Shown here piece after piece: positions 8,799 through 16,143 of a stretch of DNA of 34,688 nucleotides (positions are counted from its first letter, which is position 1; the number at the start of each line of letters is the position of its first letter). Below the pieces are notes generated by a model. It was given only the letters and a program-made list of their open reading frames with translations, ran no database searches and was not told where the DNA came from. This DNA is from Pseudomonadota bacterium (GTDB lineage Bacteria; Pseudomonadota; Gammaproteobacteria; Xanthomonadales; Rhodanobacteraceae). The stretch covers positions 1-34,688 of the forward strand of contig JAKAEJ010000019.1 of NCBI GenBank assembly GCA_021818335.1, given 5' to 3'. The position numbers and the translations under genes are program-made.

Positions 8799-10005
8799 GC
8801 TCCCGCCGACCGCGGGTCTGCCGGCGGCCTGGCGTGACTTCCTGCCACCTTGGCGCCGAGACTTCGCCTCTGATGCCGCCTCCTGGCTCGGCAGCGAATG
8901 GTCCCTCCTGACCAGCTCGGGTACCGCGGCCCTATGCATCGCCCTGAGTGCGCTGAGCAGGCTCGCACCCAAACGGCGACACGTGGTCCTGCCCGCATAC
9001 ACGTGCCCGCTGGTGGCCGAGGCCGTGCTGCGCTCGGGGCTGACGCCCCGACTCTGCGACACGCGCGACGGCCACTTTGATTTTGATCCCGATGCCTTGA
9101 CCGCCTGCTGCGACGAGGAAGTCCTTGTGGTCGTGGCAACCCACCTCGCCGGTCGCGTCGCCGACGTCGCGCTGGCGCGACGTCACGCCGACGCCTGCGG
9201 GGCATTCGTGATCGAGGACGCAGCGCAGGCGTTCGGGGCCCGGGTGCACGACCGAGGCCAAACCTGGCAAAGCGTCGGACACCGCGGCGACATCGGGATA
9301 TTCAGCTTTTCGGTCGGCAAGGGGTTGACGTTATTCGAAGGGGGGCTCGTAATCGCCAAGGATGAGCGAATCCAGGAGTTGCTCGCCGCAAGCGAACGCA
9401 AGCTGCAGCGCCGCGCTCCGCTGCGGGAACTGCAGCGCGCCACGGAACTGATAGGCTACGCCGCGCTTTACCATCCAAAGACGCTGTCTCTGGTTTATGG
9501 CGCGCCACTCCGCCGCGCCTTGGCGCGCGGGGACGTGGTCAGTGCCGTGGGCGACCGCGCGCGCCATGCCATTCCAATCCACCGCGTCAGCCGCTTTCGG
9601 CAGACGGCGGGCACGCGCGCACTGGCGCGCTATCAGGCGCACCTCGAAGCGGCATCCGAACGTGCGGCCCAGCTCCGCCAGACGTTGGCGGCGTTGCCTG
9701 GCGTCAAGGTATTGGACGACCCACCCGGTCAGTCTGGCATCTGGATGTTCCTGATCCTTGTCCTGTCCGATGAGGCTCTTCGCAACGAGGTCCTTCGGCC
9801 TCTCTGGGGCGCGGGATTGGGCGTGACGCGTCTGTTTGCCATGGCGCTGCCCGACTATCCGCAGTTGAAGGGACGCATTCATGCGCCACCTCTGCCCCAC
9901 GCGCGAGCATTCGCTGCGCGGACACTGACCCTCGGCAACAGCGCCTGGCTTGATCCGCAGGCAATGGAGCACGTTTTGGCGGCCCTGCGCAGTCGGATCC
10001 CCTGA
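8785..10005 (+). CDS. DegT/DnrJ/EryC1/StrS family PLP-dependent aminotransferase
   Basis: A 406-residue fold-type I PLP enzyme of the sugar aminotransferase family. Visible features are SSGTAAL (44-50, phosphate-binding), the cofactor contacts in IEDAAQAFGA (143-152; Asp145, Gln148), and IFSFSVGKGLTLFEGG (172-187) in which Lys179 should form the internal aldimine, aligning with FSFHAIKN of ArnB. Known members aminate keto-sugars attached to a nucleotide, or less often other keto compounds, using glutamate. The start is placed at ATG 8785, which overlaps the previous gene by 14 bases; an in-frame GTG at 8770 is an alternative. It directly follows two ArnE/F-like membrane proteins, suggesting the aminated product, or a lipid-linked form of it, is exported. 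The substrate cannot be told. Confidence 0.86.
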   Translation: MLRRELPPTAGLPAAWRDFLPPWRRDFASDAASWLGSEWSLLTSSGTAALCIALSALSRLAPKRRHVVLPAYTCPLVAEAVLRSGLTPRLCDTRDGHFDFDPDALTACCDEEVLVVVATHLAGRVADVALARRHADACGAFVIEDAAQAFGARVHDRGQTWQSVGHRGDIGIFSFSVGKGLTLFEGGLVIAKDERIQELLAASERKLQRRAPLRELQRATELIGYAALYHPKTLSLVYGAPLRRALARGDVVSAVGDRARHAIPIHRVSRFRQTAGTRALARYQAHLEAASERAAQLRQTLAALPGVKVLDDPPGQSGIWMFLILVLSDEALRNEVLRPLWGAGLGVTRLFAMALPDYPQLKGRIHAPPLPHARAFAARTLTLGNSAWLDPQAMEHVLAALRSRIP

Positions 10006-10177
10006 GTGGCACGGCACCTGACCTCTCAAGATAGGTCCCCGGAGACGGGACGTCGGGCCCATCGAATTCGAGGCGTCCGTGCTGAATATTACGGGTTTGT
10101 AACATCCCGCTCTGCCCGCGGTCAGGCGGAGGATGGCAAAGTACTCGGAAGGGTAACGCCCAATTATTGCTTCCTAC

Positions 10178-11047
10178 ATGCCTAAACAAGTCGATTACCT
10201 GCTGCAGGGAGGCCGCAACGGCGTCCTCCTTATCCACGGCCTCACCGGGACGCCTGCCGAAATGAGGTTTGTGGCCAAGGGCCTTCACCGCCGTGGCTAT
10301 ACGGTCTACGCCATGCAGCTCGCGGGCCATTGCGGGACGGTCGACGAACTTCTCGCAACGGGCTGGCGGGACTGGACGGCGAGCGTGCGGGACGCTGCGC
10401 AGCACTTGTCGACCCAGGTCGACCGATTGTTCGTCGGTGGCCTGTCGATGGGAGCCCTGCTGGCGCTGAACTATGCGCTCGAACAGCCGGAGATGGTCGA
10501 TGGCTTGGCGTTGTACGGCACGACGTTCCGATATGACGGCTGGGCCGTACCTGCCATTGGTCGACTCTCCTTCCTGCTGCCCTGGGTAGTTCCGCTGGGC
10601 ATCGGCACGAAACGCAGTTTCACGGAAGTATTTCCTTATGGACTCCGCGATGAGCGCATGCGTCAGCGCATCGTCGGTGCCATGTTCGGCGAGGACTCGA
10701 GCGCCGCCGGCCTGCCGGGCAACCCGTGGCCGTCGCTCGCCGAACTCTACCGACTGGCGCGGCATGTCCGCGCGCGCCTGCACCAGGTCCGCGCACCTGC
10801 CCTGGTTGTCCATGCGACCGAGGATGACGTCGCCAGCCTCCGCAATGCCCGCATCCTCCTGGATAACCTGGGGGGAGCATGCGAATTGCTGGAATTGCCC
10901 AACAGCTACCATATGGTCACGCTGGACGGCGAACGCGAGCGCGTGATCGAAGGTTCGTCGGGGTTCTTCCAGCGCGTACTGCGGCATGCCCATGCAACGC
11001 ACGGCAACGTCGAGGCACTGGAACTCCGCGCCGTCGGCGCAGACTGA
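10178..11047 (+). CDS. Alpha/beta hydrolase, carboxylesterase/thioesterase-like
   Basis: A 289-residue alpha/beta-hydrolase fold enzyme of the carboxylesterase Est30 / monoglyceride lipase type. The oxyanion region is LLIHGLTGTPAEM (17-29), the nucleophile elbow is GLSMG (Ser90), the acid is probably Asp216 or Asp217 in HATEDD, and the base is His245 in NSYHMV. No signal peptide or membrane helix is seen, so it should be cytosolic. It lies 172 bases after the aminotransferase and 100 bases before an acyl carrier protein and ketosynthase, so release of an acyl chain from the carrier protein (thioesterase) or acyl transfer is a reasonable guess, but only a guess. The gap before it holds no gene. 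The ATG at 10178 gives the expected N-terminus for the family. Confidence 0.83.
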   Translation: MPKQVDYLLQGGRNGVLLIHGLTGTPAEMRFVAKGLHRRGYTVYAMQLAGHCGTVDELLATGWRDWTASVRDAAQHLSTQVDRLFVGGLSMGALLALNYALEQPEMVDGLALYGTTFRYDGWAVPAIGRLSFLLPWVVPLGIGTKRSFTEVFPYGLRDERMRQRIVGAMFGEDSSAAGLPGNPWPSLAELYRLARHVRARLHQVRAPALVVHATEDDVASLRNARILLDNLGGACELLELPNSYHMVTLDGERERVIEGSSGFFQRVLRHAHATHGNVEALELRAVGAD

Positions 11048-11147
11048 CCTCGATGTACCGTCGCAGCGCCTGCCCGCCCATGCGGTCCGGTATGCTTGTG
11101 CAGCCCGCCGGCAACCCGTCCGGCGAATGGTCAGGAGAATCCGCCCC

Positions 11148-11420
11148 ATGAGCGACCAGGTCGCCGACACCATTTTCGACATCATCGCCAAGGAGGCGAA
11201 CATCGATCGCAGCCGGATCACGCTGGATTCGACGCTCAAGGACCTCGAAATCCAGTCTCTCGACGCGGTGCAGATCCTTTTCGAAATCGAGGATCACTTC
11301 AAGATCACCATGCCCGACCGCGACCCGAACTTTGATACGGAGTCGGTCAAAGGACTCGTTCAGACGGTGGAGACACTACTGGCGGCCCAGGGCTCCACGC
11401 CCCCCGATGCAACTAGCTGA
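11148..11420 (+). CDS. Acyl carrier protein (specialised, non-AcpP)
   Basis: A 90-residue acidic four-helix carrier protein that would be charged with 4'-phosphopantetheine on Ser37. The attachment site reads EIQSLDAVQ (34-42): the residue before the serine is Gln36 instead of the nearly universal Asp of DSL, which marks this as a secondary carrier and not the housekeeping AcpP. Helices 1-3 (ADTIFDIIAKE, LDAVQILFEIEDHF, VKGLVQTVETLL) are in the right places, and a Ser/Thr/Pro tail follows. A Shine-Dalgarno AGGAG (11133-11137) lies ten bases before the ATG. The ketosynthase gene starts five bases after the stop, so the two are co-translated and probably partners. Confidence 0.88.
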   Translation: MSDQVADTIFDIIAKEANIDRSRITLDSTLKDLEIQSLDAVQILFEIEDHFKITMPDRDPNFDTESVKGLVQTVETLLAAQGSTPPDATS

Positions 11421-11425
11421 TTGAC

Positions 11426-12637
11426 ATGCGCCGGGTCGTCATCACGGGTCAGGGTGCGGTCACCCCGCTCGGGGCCACGGCCACCAGCACCTGGGAAGGC
11501 CTCAAGGCTGGGCGATGCGCCATCGGACCGCTGCAGTCCGTGCCGCGGGAAGGACTCCGCAGCGGGATAGCGGCCGAGGTGCTGCACTTTGACCCACTGG
11601 CGCACTTCGACGAGAAACGGCTGGTCCTGCTCGACCGCGTCAGCCAGTTTGCGCTCGTGGCCGCACGCGAAGCGGTGATGCAGTCCGGACTCGAGTTCCG
11701 GGACAGTGGTCTGGGGGCACGCTGCGGATGCATCATCGGCACCGGCATCGGCGGCGAGACGACGCACGACGATGCGTCGAGGCGCATGTACGGCGAAGGG
11801 AACCCGCGACTGCACCCTCTGACCATCGTGAGGGTGATGTGCAACGCACCCGCCAGCCATGTCAGCATGGAATTCGGGCTGACCGGTCCGGCTTTCGCCG
11901 TGGCCAGCGCCTGTGCGTCCAGTAATCACGCGCTGGCGCAGGCGCTGGGAATCATTCGCAGCGGACAGGCTGACCTGATGCTGGCAGGCGGGACCGAAGC
12001 CTGCCTGTCGCTGGGTTCGGTGCGGGCATGGGAAGCCATGCGTGTGCTCGCGGACGACACCTGCAGGCCGTTTTGCAAGCAACGTCGCGGCCTCGTCCTG
12101 GGCGAAGGATCGGCGGTTTTCGTGCTTGAGGAATACGACCACGCGCGAGCACGGGGTGCAACCATCCTGGCCGAGTTTGCCGGGGTCGGCATGAGCGCGG
12201 ACGCCGGCGACATCGTCTTTCCGAAGGTCGAAGGCGCCGCACGCGCCATGCGAGCGGCATTGGCGGACGCCTGCATGGCGCCGACAGACGTCGCCTACAT
12301 CAACGCCCACGGTACCGGGACGCCCGCGAACGATCCCACTGAGACGCGTGCCATCCACGAGGTGTTCGGTCCGCAGGCCGCTAAACTGACGATTTCTTCC
12401 ACCAAATCCATGCATGGGCACGCGTTGGGAGCCGCCGGGGCTCTTGAGTTGGTGGCGACCATCGGAGCCCTCCGTGAAGGCGTTGTTCCGCCGACGATCA
12501 ATTTCATTGATCCAGACCCCGCGTGTGATCTTGACTATGTCCCCAACGTAGCGCGGGACATTCCGGTCGCTGCGGCGCTGAGTAATTCCTTTGCCTTCGG
12601 CGGCCTCAATGCTGTGTTGGCACTGAAACGGATCTGA
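11426..12637 (+). CDS. Beta-ketoacyl-ACP synthase (FabF/KAS II-like)
   Basis: A 403-residue thiolase-fold ketosynthase that condenses an acyl group with malonyl-ACP. All catalytic residues are present: Cys163 in ASACASSNHA, His295 in NAHGTGTPANDPTET, and His332 in KSMHGHALGAAGALE, with Lys327. The C-terminus NSFAFGGLNAVL is the usual FabF/FabB ending. Placement five bases after an atypical acyl carrier protein, and behind an alpha/beta hydrolase, suggests a dedicated chain-extending system separate from housekeeping fatty acid synthesis. No ketoreductase, dehydratase or malonyltransferase is present in the window, so those steps would be shared with primary metabolism or not needed. Its substrate is unknown. 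hemD follows after 32 bases on the same strand. Confidence 0.9.
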   Translation: MRRVVITGQGAVTPLGATATSTWEGLKAGRCAIGPLQSVPREGLRSGIAAEVLHFDPLAHFDEKRLVLLDRVSQFALVAAREAVMQSGLEFRDSGLGARCGCIIGTGIGGETTHDDASRRMYGEGNPRLHPLTIVRVMCNAPASHVSMEFGLTGPAFAVASACASSNHALAQALGIIRSGQADLMLAGGTEACLSLGSVRAWEAMRVLADDTCRPFCKQRRGLVLGEGSAVFVLEEYDHARARGATILAEFAGVGMSADAGDIVFPKVEGAARAMRAALADACMAPTDVAYINAHGTGTPANDPTETRAIHEVFGPQAAKLTISSTKSMHGHALGAAGALELVATIGALREGVVPPTINFIDPDPACDLDYVPNVARDIPVAAALSNSFAFGGLNAVLALKRI

Positions 12638-12669
12638 CCAGCGCCTTCCCCGCTTGCTAGCATGTGGTC
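12634..12669 (+). promoter_or_regulatory. hemD promoter predicting a leaderless mRNA
   Basis: CTGACC (12634-12639), overlapping the end of the ketosynthase gene, lies 18 bases from TAGCAT (12658-12663), itself preceded by TGC as an extended -10. Six bases separate the -10 from the hemD ATG at 12670, so the expected +1 is the A of the start codon. No Shine-Dalgarno is present, which agrees with a leaderless transcript. Confidence 0.5.
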
Positions 12670-13476
12670 ATGTCATCCAGGCACTCAGGCCGGCATCAAT
12701 CCTCGCCGCCTTTGCGAGGTGCCACGCTGATCCTTACCCGCAGCGCTGGCAGCGCGCGCACCGAAGCACGGCATGTGCGAGCGCTGGGCGGCACCCCGCT
12801 GCTGTTGCCTGGCACGCGCATTGCCCCACCGCAGGACCGTTCCGCAGCGCGTTCCGCGCTGGTTGCGGCGCTCAGCGCCCCGGTCTGCATTTTCGCATCG
12901 CCGGCTGCGGTACGCATGGCACGATCCATGTCCTTGGACCGACCCGATCGAGGCACGCGAGTACTCGCCGTTGGCGCCGCAACTGCCCGCGCGCTGCATC
13001 GGGCCGGGGTCCGCGGCATCTGCGTTCCATCGCGCGCCGATAGCGAGGGCCTGCTGGCGCTCCCGGTACTGTCCAGGCCACCGAGCCGTGTAGGCCTCGT
13101 CGGCGCACCTGGTGGGCGCGAGCTTCTGCCCCGGGTCCTGGCCGAACGCGGCGCGCGTGTACTCCATGCTGGGGTCTACCAGCGGCTGCCTGCTCGCCTC
13201 GATCGGCGGCACCACCATGCCCTCGCCCAGATGCAGTATCCAGCCTACGTTCTGATATCCAGCCTGGATGCACTTGGCAACTTGATGCAACAACTCCCGG
13301 CCGCGGCACGCGCCCGGCTCATGTCGGCCACGGCCATCGTCAGTAGCCCGCGGTTGGCCGCGGCCGTGCGGGCGGCTGGCTTCATGCACGTTCAGCAGGC
13401 GCGGTCAGCCTTGTCGCAAGACATGCTGGCCGCCGCCTGCGCCAGCCACGTCCATCGCCGATCTGGCAGCGGTTGA
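12670..13476 (+). CDS. hemD: Uroporphyrinogen-III synthase
   Basis: Closes and inverts ring D of hydroxymethylbilane to give uroporphyrinogen III, the branch point to heme, siroheme and cobalamin. The family is poorly conserved and has no strict catalytic motif. The 268-residue product has the expected two-lobed pattern: TLILTRSAGSARTEARHVRALGG at the start, CIFASPAAVRMA and VLAVGAATARAL in lobe one, then VGLVGAPGGRELLPRVLAERGARV and YVLISSLDALGNL in lobe two. The assignment is strengthened by the hemX and hemY genes that follow. The ATG at 12670 is chosen; a GTG six bases upstream is possible. A promoter ending just before the ATG suggests the gene is not only read through from the ketosynthase. 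Confidence 0.88.
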   Translation: MSSRHSGRHQSSPPLRGATLILTRSAGSARTEARHVRALGGTPLLLPGTRIAPPQDRSAARSALVAALSAPVCIFASPAAVRMARSMSLDRPDRGTRVLAVGAATARALHRAGVRGICVPSRADSEGLLALPVLSRPPSRVGLVGAPGGRELLPRVLAERGARVLHAGVYQRLPARLDRRHHHALAQMQYPAYVLISSLDALGNLMQQLPAAARARLMSATAIVSSPRLAAAVRAAGFMHVQQARSALSQDMLAAACASHVHRRSGSG

Positions 13477-13618
13477 GTCTGCGAGCAGGGCGTTCGACCC
13501 CTGCGGCGCGGCTTCGCGAAACCCGTACCCAGCCGGCTTCCGCCGCCGCGGCACCATGATTTGGCGACGCCATTCCATGAACAAGGGGGCGGGGCTTCGT
13601 AGCCGGTGACGACGCTGC

Positions 13619-13633
13619 TGCTAGCATTCCACC
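13619..13633 (+). promoter_or_regulatory. hemX-hemY promoter -10 predicting a leaderless mRNA
   Basis: TGCTAGCAT (13619-13627) is the same nine bases as before hemD, again exactly six bases before the ATG (13634). The -35 region at 16-18 bases is poor. There is no Shine-Dalgarno in the six-base gap, so +1 at the ATG is the simplest reading. The 157-base gap between hemD and hemX holds no gene. Confidence 0.45.
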
Positions 13634-14683
13634 ATGGACGACGCCCCTCCTCCCACGCCAGTGACGACGCCCCAGCCACCGCGACGTTGGCCTTGGTGGC
13701 TGCTGGTCATTGTATTGATGGCGCTGATTGCCTTGGCTGCCTGGCAGTGGCGGCAGACTGGCCTCGCCGTGCGCAATGCCTTCTCGCTGGTCCACCGGCA
13801 GAGCTCGCAGATTGCCGCCCTCCAGGGGGCGATCGACCATCTGCAGCAGGATCGAATAGGCCTTGGGCATCGACTTGACGACGCGGATGCGGCCAATCGT
13901 TCCTTGCGGCAGGAATTGGAGGATCTGCGTGGGCGGACACGCACCTTGGAGGATGCGGTTGCTGCGCTCAGCGAAGCGCGCAACGGCGGTGATCGATCAC
14001 TCCGGCTGGACGAGGCCGGATTCCTGTTACGCATGGCCAAGGAACGTTACGACCTGTTCCACGACGCCGCAGGGTCGCTCGATGCAACACACCTCGCCGC
14101 GAAGGCACTGGCTGGCATTGGCGATCCAGCCTACGCGCCCCTGCAGAGTGACGTCCAAGCTGCGGTTGCTGCACTGGAGGCCCTGAAAGCTTCGGATCGC
14201 GAGCACCAACTTGATACGCTGACCGCGCTGCGCGCCCAAGTGTGGACCCTGCCGAAGGCCTCGCCGACACCGACACCGGGGGTGAGCCTGGGATGGCTGG
14301 ATCGCGTCGGGCAGGCTTTGGCGGGGCTGGTGCGCATTCGCCGGATCAATCGGACGCCCTTGGGTGGCGCTGATGGCGAGCTATTGCGGCGTCTACTTGC
14401 CATGGATCTCGCCAACGCGCAGTCCGCGCTGCTGGCATGGGACGGCCAGGGCTACGCCGATTCGCTGCAATCCGCGAGCTCGCTCATCCATCGGCACTTC
14501 GACATGGCTGCGCCGGCTTGCCGAGCCTTTGCCCAAAAGATGGCGACACTTCGGCCGTTACCAACCACGCCGTTGCCACAAGTCGACGCCGCGCTGACAG
14601 AATTGAATCGCGTTCGTGCGCTCGAGGCCTTGCGCACGAGCGTCGTGCCTGGCGCCAAGTCCCGGCAGGCTCACCCGCGATGA
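13634..14683 (+). CDS. hemX: HemX family membrane protein of the hemDXY cluster
   Basis: A 349-residue protein with a short Pro-rich N-terminal cytoplasmic segment, one membrane helix (about 18-38, RRWPWWLLVIVLMALIALAAW), a long coiled coil (about 45-120, with heptad-like LQGAIDHLQQ and LRQELEDLRGR), and a helical periplasmic domain. Family members are often annotated as uroporphyrinogen-III C-methyltransferase, but nothing here resembles a SAM-binding methyltransferase, so I treat it as a non-catalytic accessory protein of the heme cluster. The stop overlaps the hemY start (ATGA), so the two are translationally coupled. Its molecular role is not established as far as I know. Confidence 0.86.
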   Translation: MDDAPPPTPVTTPQPPRRWPWWLLVIVLMALIALAAWQWRQTGLAVRNAFSLVHRQSSQIAALQGAIDHLQQDRIGLGHRLDDADAANRSLRQELEDLRGRTRTLEDAVAALSEARNGGDRSLRLDEAGFLLRMAKERYDLFHDAAGSLDATHLAAKALAGIGDPAYAPLQSDVQAAVAALEALKASDREHQLDTLTALRAQVWTLPKASPTPTPGVSLGWLDRVGQALAGLVRIRRINRTPLGGADGELLRRLLAMDLANAQSALLAWDGQGYADSLQSASSLIHRHFDMAAPACRAFAQKMATLRPLPTTPLPQVDAALTELNRVRALEALRTSVVPGAKSRQAHPR

Positions 14684-15933
14684 GGATGTGGCGCTGGACA
14701 CTGTGGCTGCTCCTGGTGGCACTCGTGGCCGCGTTGGGTTGGCACACGCTGGCCAGCGACCCTGGATACGTGCTGGTGCACTTCCGCGGTTGGCAGCTAG
14801 AGGGCACCGTGGTGGGTCTCGTGCTGCTGGTGCTGGTTGCGTGGCTGGTGCTGGGACTCGCTTGGCGTTTGCTTTACTGGCCGCTCGGAGCCATGTCGCG
14901 ACGACACCGCCGCATCAGTCGCCGGCGTTTTTCCGAGGGCCTTCTGGCATTGATCGAGGGCCGCCACGGGGATGCCCAACGCGCTTTGACGCGAGCCGCC
15001 CGCTTTGGCCCGTTGCGTGCGCCCGCGCTGCTCGCCGAGGCGGAAGCCGCCTATCGCAGGGGCGAAGCTGCGCGCGCATTGGAGGCACTCGATGAGGCCA
15101 GTCAACTTGCGCCACGCGCAGCGCGCGTGCTGAGGGCAAGGGTGCTACGTCGCGAATCGAGGGCAGAGGAAGCTCTCGCACTCCTGGTTCCAGCGGCCGA
15201 GAGCCAGCAATTGCCGCCCGCGGGATGGGTGGAGCTGGTCGAGGCGGCATTGTCCGCAGGACGCATTGATCGTGCTCGGAGCGCATTGGAGCCATTGCGT
15301 GCCAGCGCAGCATTGAGCGCGCGAGCCTATGCCGAGCTTGAGTCGCGGGTCCTGGAGCGCGCGATTGCCGAGGCCAAGGGGGCGGCGGCGATCAATGCAT
15401 TGTGGGCAGACCTCACGCGAGCCCAGCGCCAACCAGCCTCGGTCGTTGCGGCCTACGCGCAACGCGCTGCCCAGTTCGGGGCTGGCCTTGCCGCAATGGA
15501 TGAAATCGAGCAGGCACTCGCGCGCCAATGGGACCCCCGGTTGCTAGCGGCGTGGTCCGACCTGGGTGACGAGCCGACGCGTCCGGCAAGGTTGGAACGG
15601 GCGTTACACTGGCTCGAGGCACATCCAAATGACGGGGTGCTCCTGACGGCCATCGGCCAGTTGCAATTGGAATTGGGCCAGCCCAGCGCAGCCCGGGAAA
15701 CGCTGGAGCGAGCGGTCGCCCTGCAGCCGAGCGCGCGGGCATGGACATTGCTGGGTCGGACGTTTCAGGCACTGGGCCGACCGGAGGATGCAGCACACGC
15801 CTTTCGAAACGCGCTCCGGTTGCGGGACAACGAAGACGCGCTGCCGCTGCCTGGCATTGGCGGCATGAATACGCGGCCCATCGCCGTCGAACGGCGCGAC
15901 GATCTGGGATTGCCGCGACTGCCCGACGATTGA
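14680..15933 (+). CDS. hemY: HemY family TPR membrane protein
   Basis: A 417-residue inner-membrane protein with two N-terminal helices (about 5-24 and 38-62) followed by tetratricopeptide-like helical repeats, for example RFGPLRAPALLAEAEAAYRRG, and near the end QLQLELGQPSAARETLERA and TFQALGRPEDAAHAFRNALR. This is the proteobacterial HemY fold (PF07219 type), unrelated to the Bacillus protoporphyrinogen oxidase of the same name. It lies in an operon with hemX, overlapping it by four bases, and is thought to organise late heme biosynthesis. The ATG at 14680 is followed by MRMWRWTLW; a second ATG two codons later is a minor alternative. No terminator is obvious in the 210 bases after it, which hold no gene. 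Confidence 0.88.
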   Translation: MRMWRWTLWLLLVALVAALGWHTLASDPGYVLVHFRGWQLEGTVVGLVLLVLVAWLVLGLAWRLLYWPLGAMSRRHRRISRRRFSEGLLALIEGRHGDAQRALTRAARFGPLRAPALLAEAEAAYRRGEAARALEALDEASQLAPRAARVLRARVLRRESRAEEALALLVPAAESQQLPPAGWVELVEAALSAGRIDRARSALEPLRASAALSARAYAELESRVLERAIAEAKGAAAINALWADLTRAQRQPASVVAAYAQRAAQFGAGLAAMDEIEQALARQWDPRLLAAWSDLGDEPTRPARLERALHWLEAHPNDGVLLTAIGQLQLELGQPSAARETLERAVALQPSARAWTLLGRTFQALGRPEDAAHAFRNALRLRDNEDALPLPGIGGMNTRPIAVERRDDLGLPRLPDD

Positions 15934-16143
15934 CGGATCCTCAGGATGCGGCCGGCTTCGTCCTTGCCGGTTGCATGGCGAGATCACGCTTCCGAGGCGG
16001 GGGGTGCGGGCCCGGGTGAAACTTGCGCCGCGCATGTTGGTCCAAAGCCCCGGTGCATTTCGCGCGCCGCCGGTCGGCCGTACGCGGGAAATGGCTCGGC
16101 TTGGCTCATCTGGCGCACCGCGCCCTACGCAGGGGAACCATTC

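Noticed and set aside
9704-11239. 511-codon open frame on the minus strand
   Set aside because: Covers the opposite strand of the aminotransferase end, the hydrolase and the carrier protein, with no recognisable domain.
13634-14683. HemX as a real uroporphyrinogen-III methyltransferase
   Set aside because: No SAM-binding glycine loop or SUMT motif; the protein is one membrane helix, a coiled coil and a helical domain.
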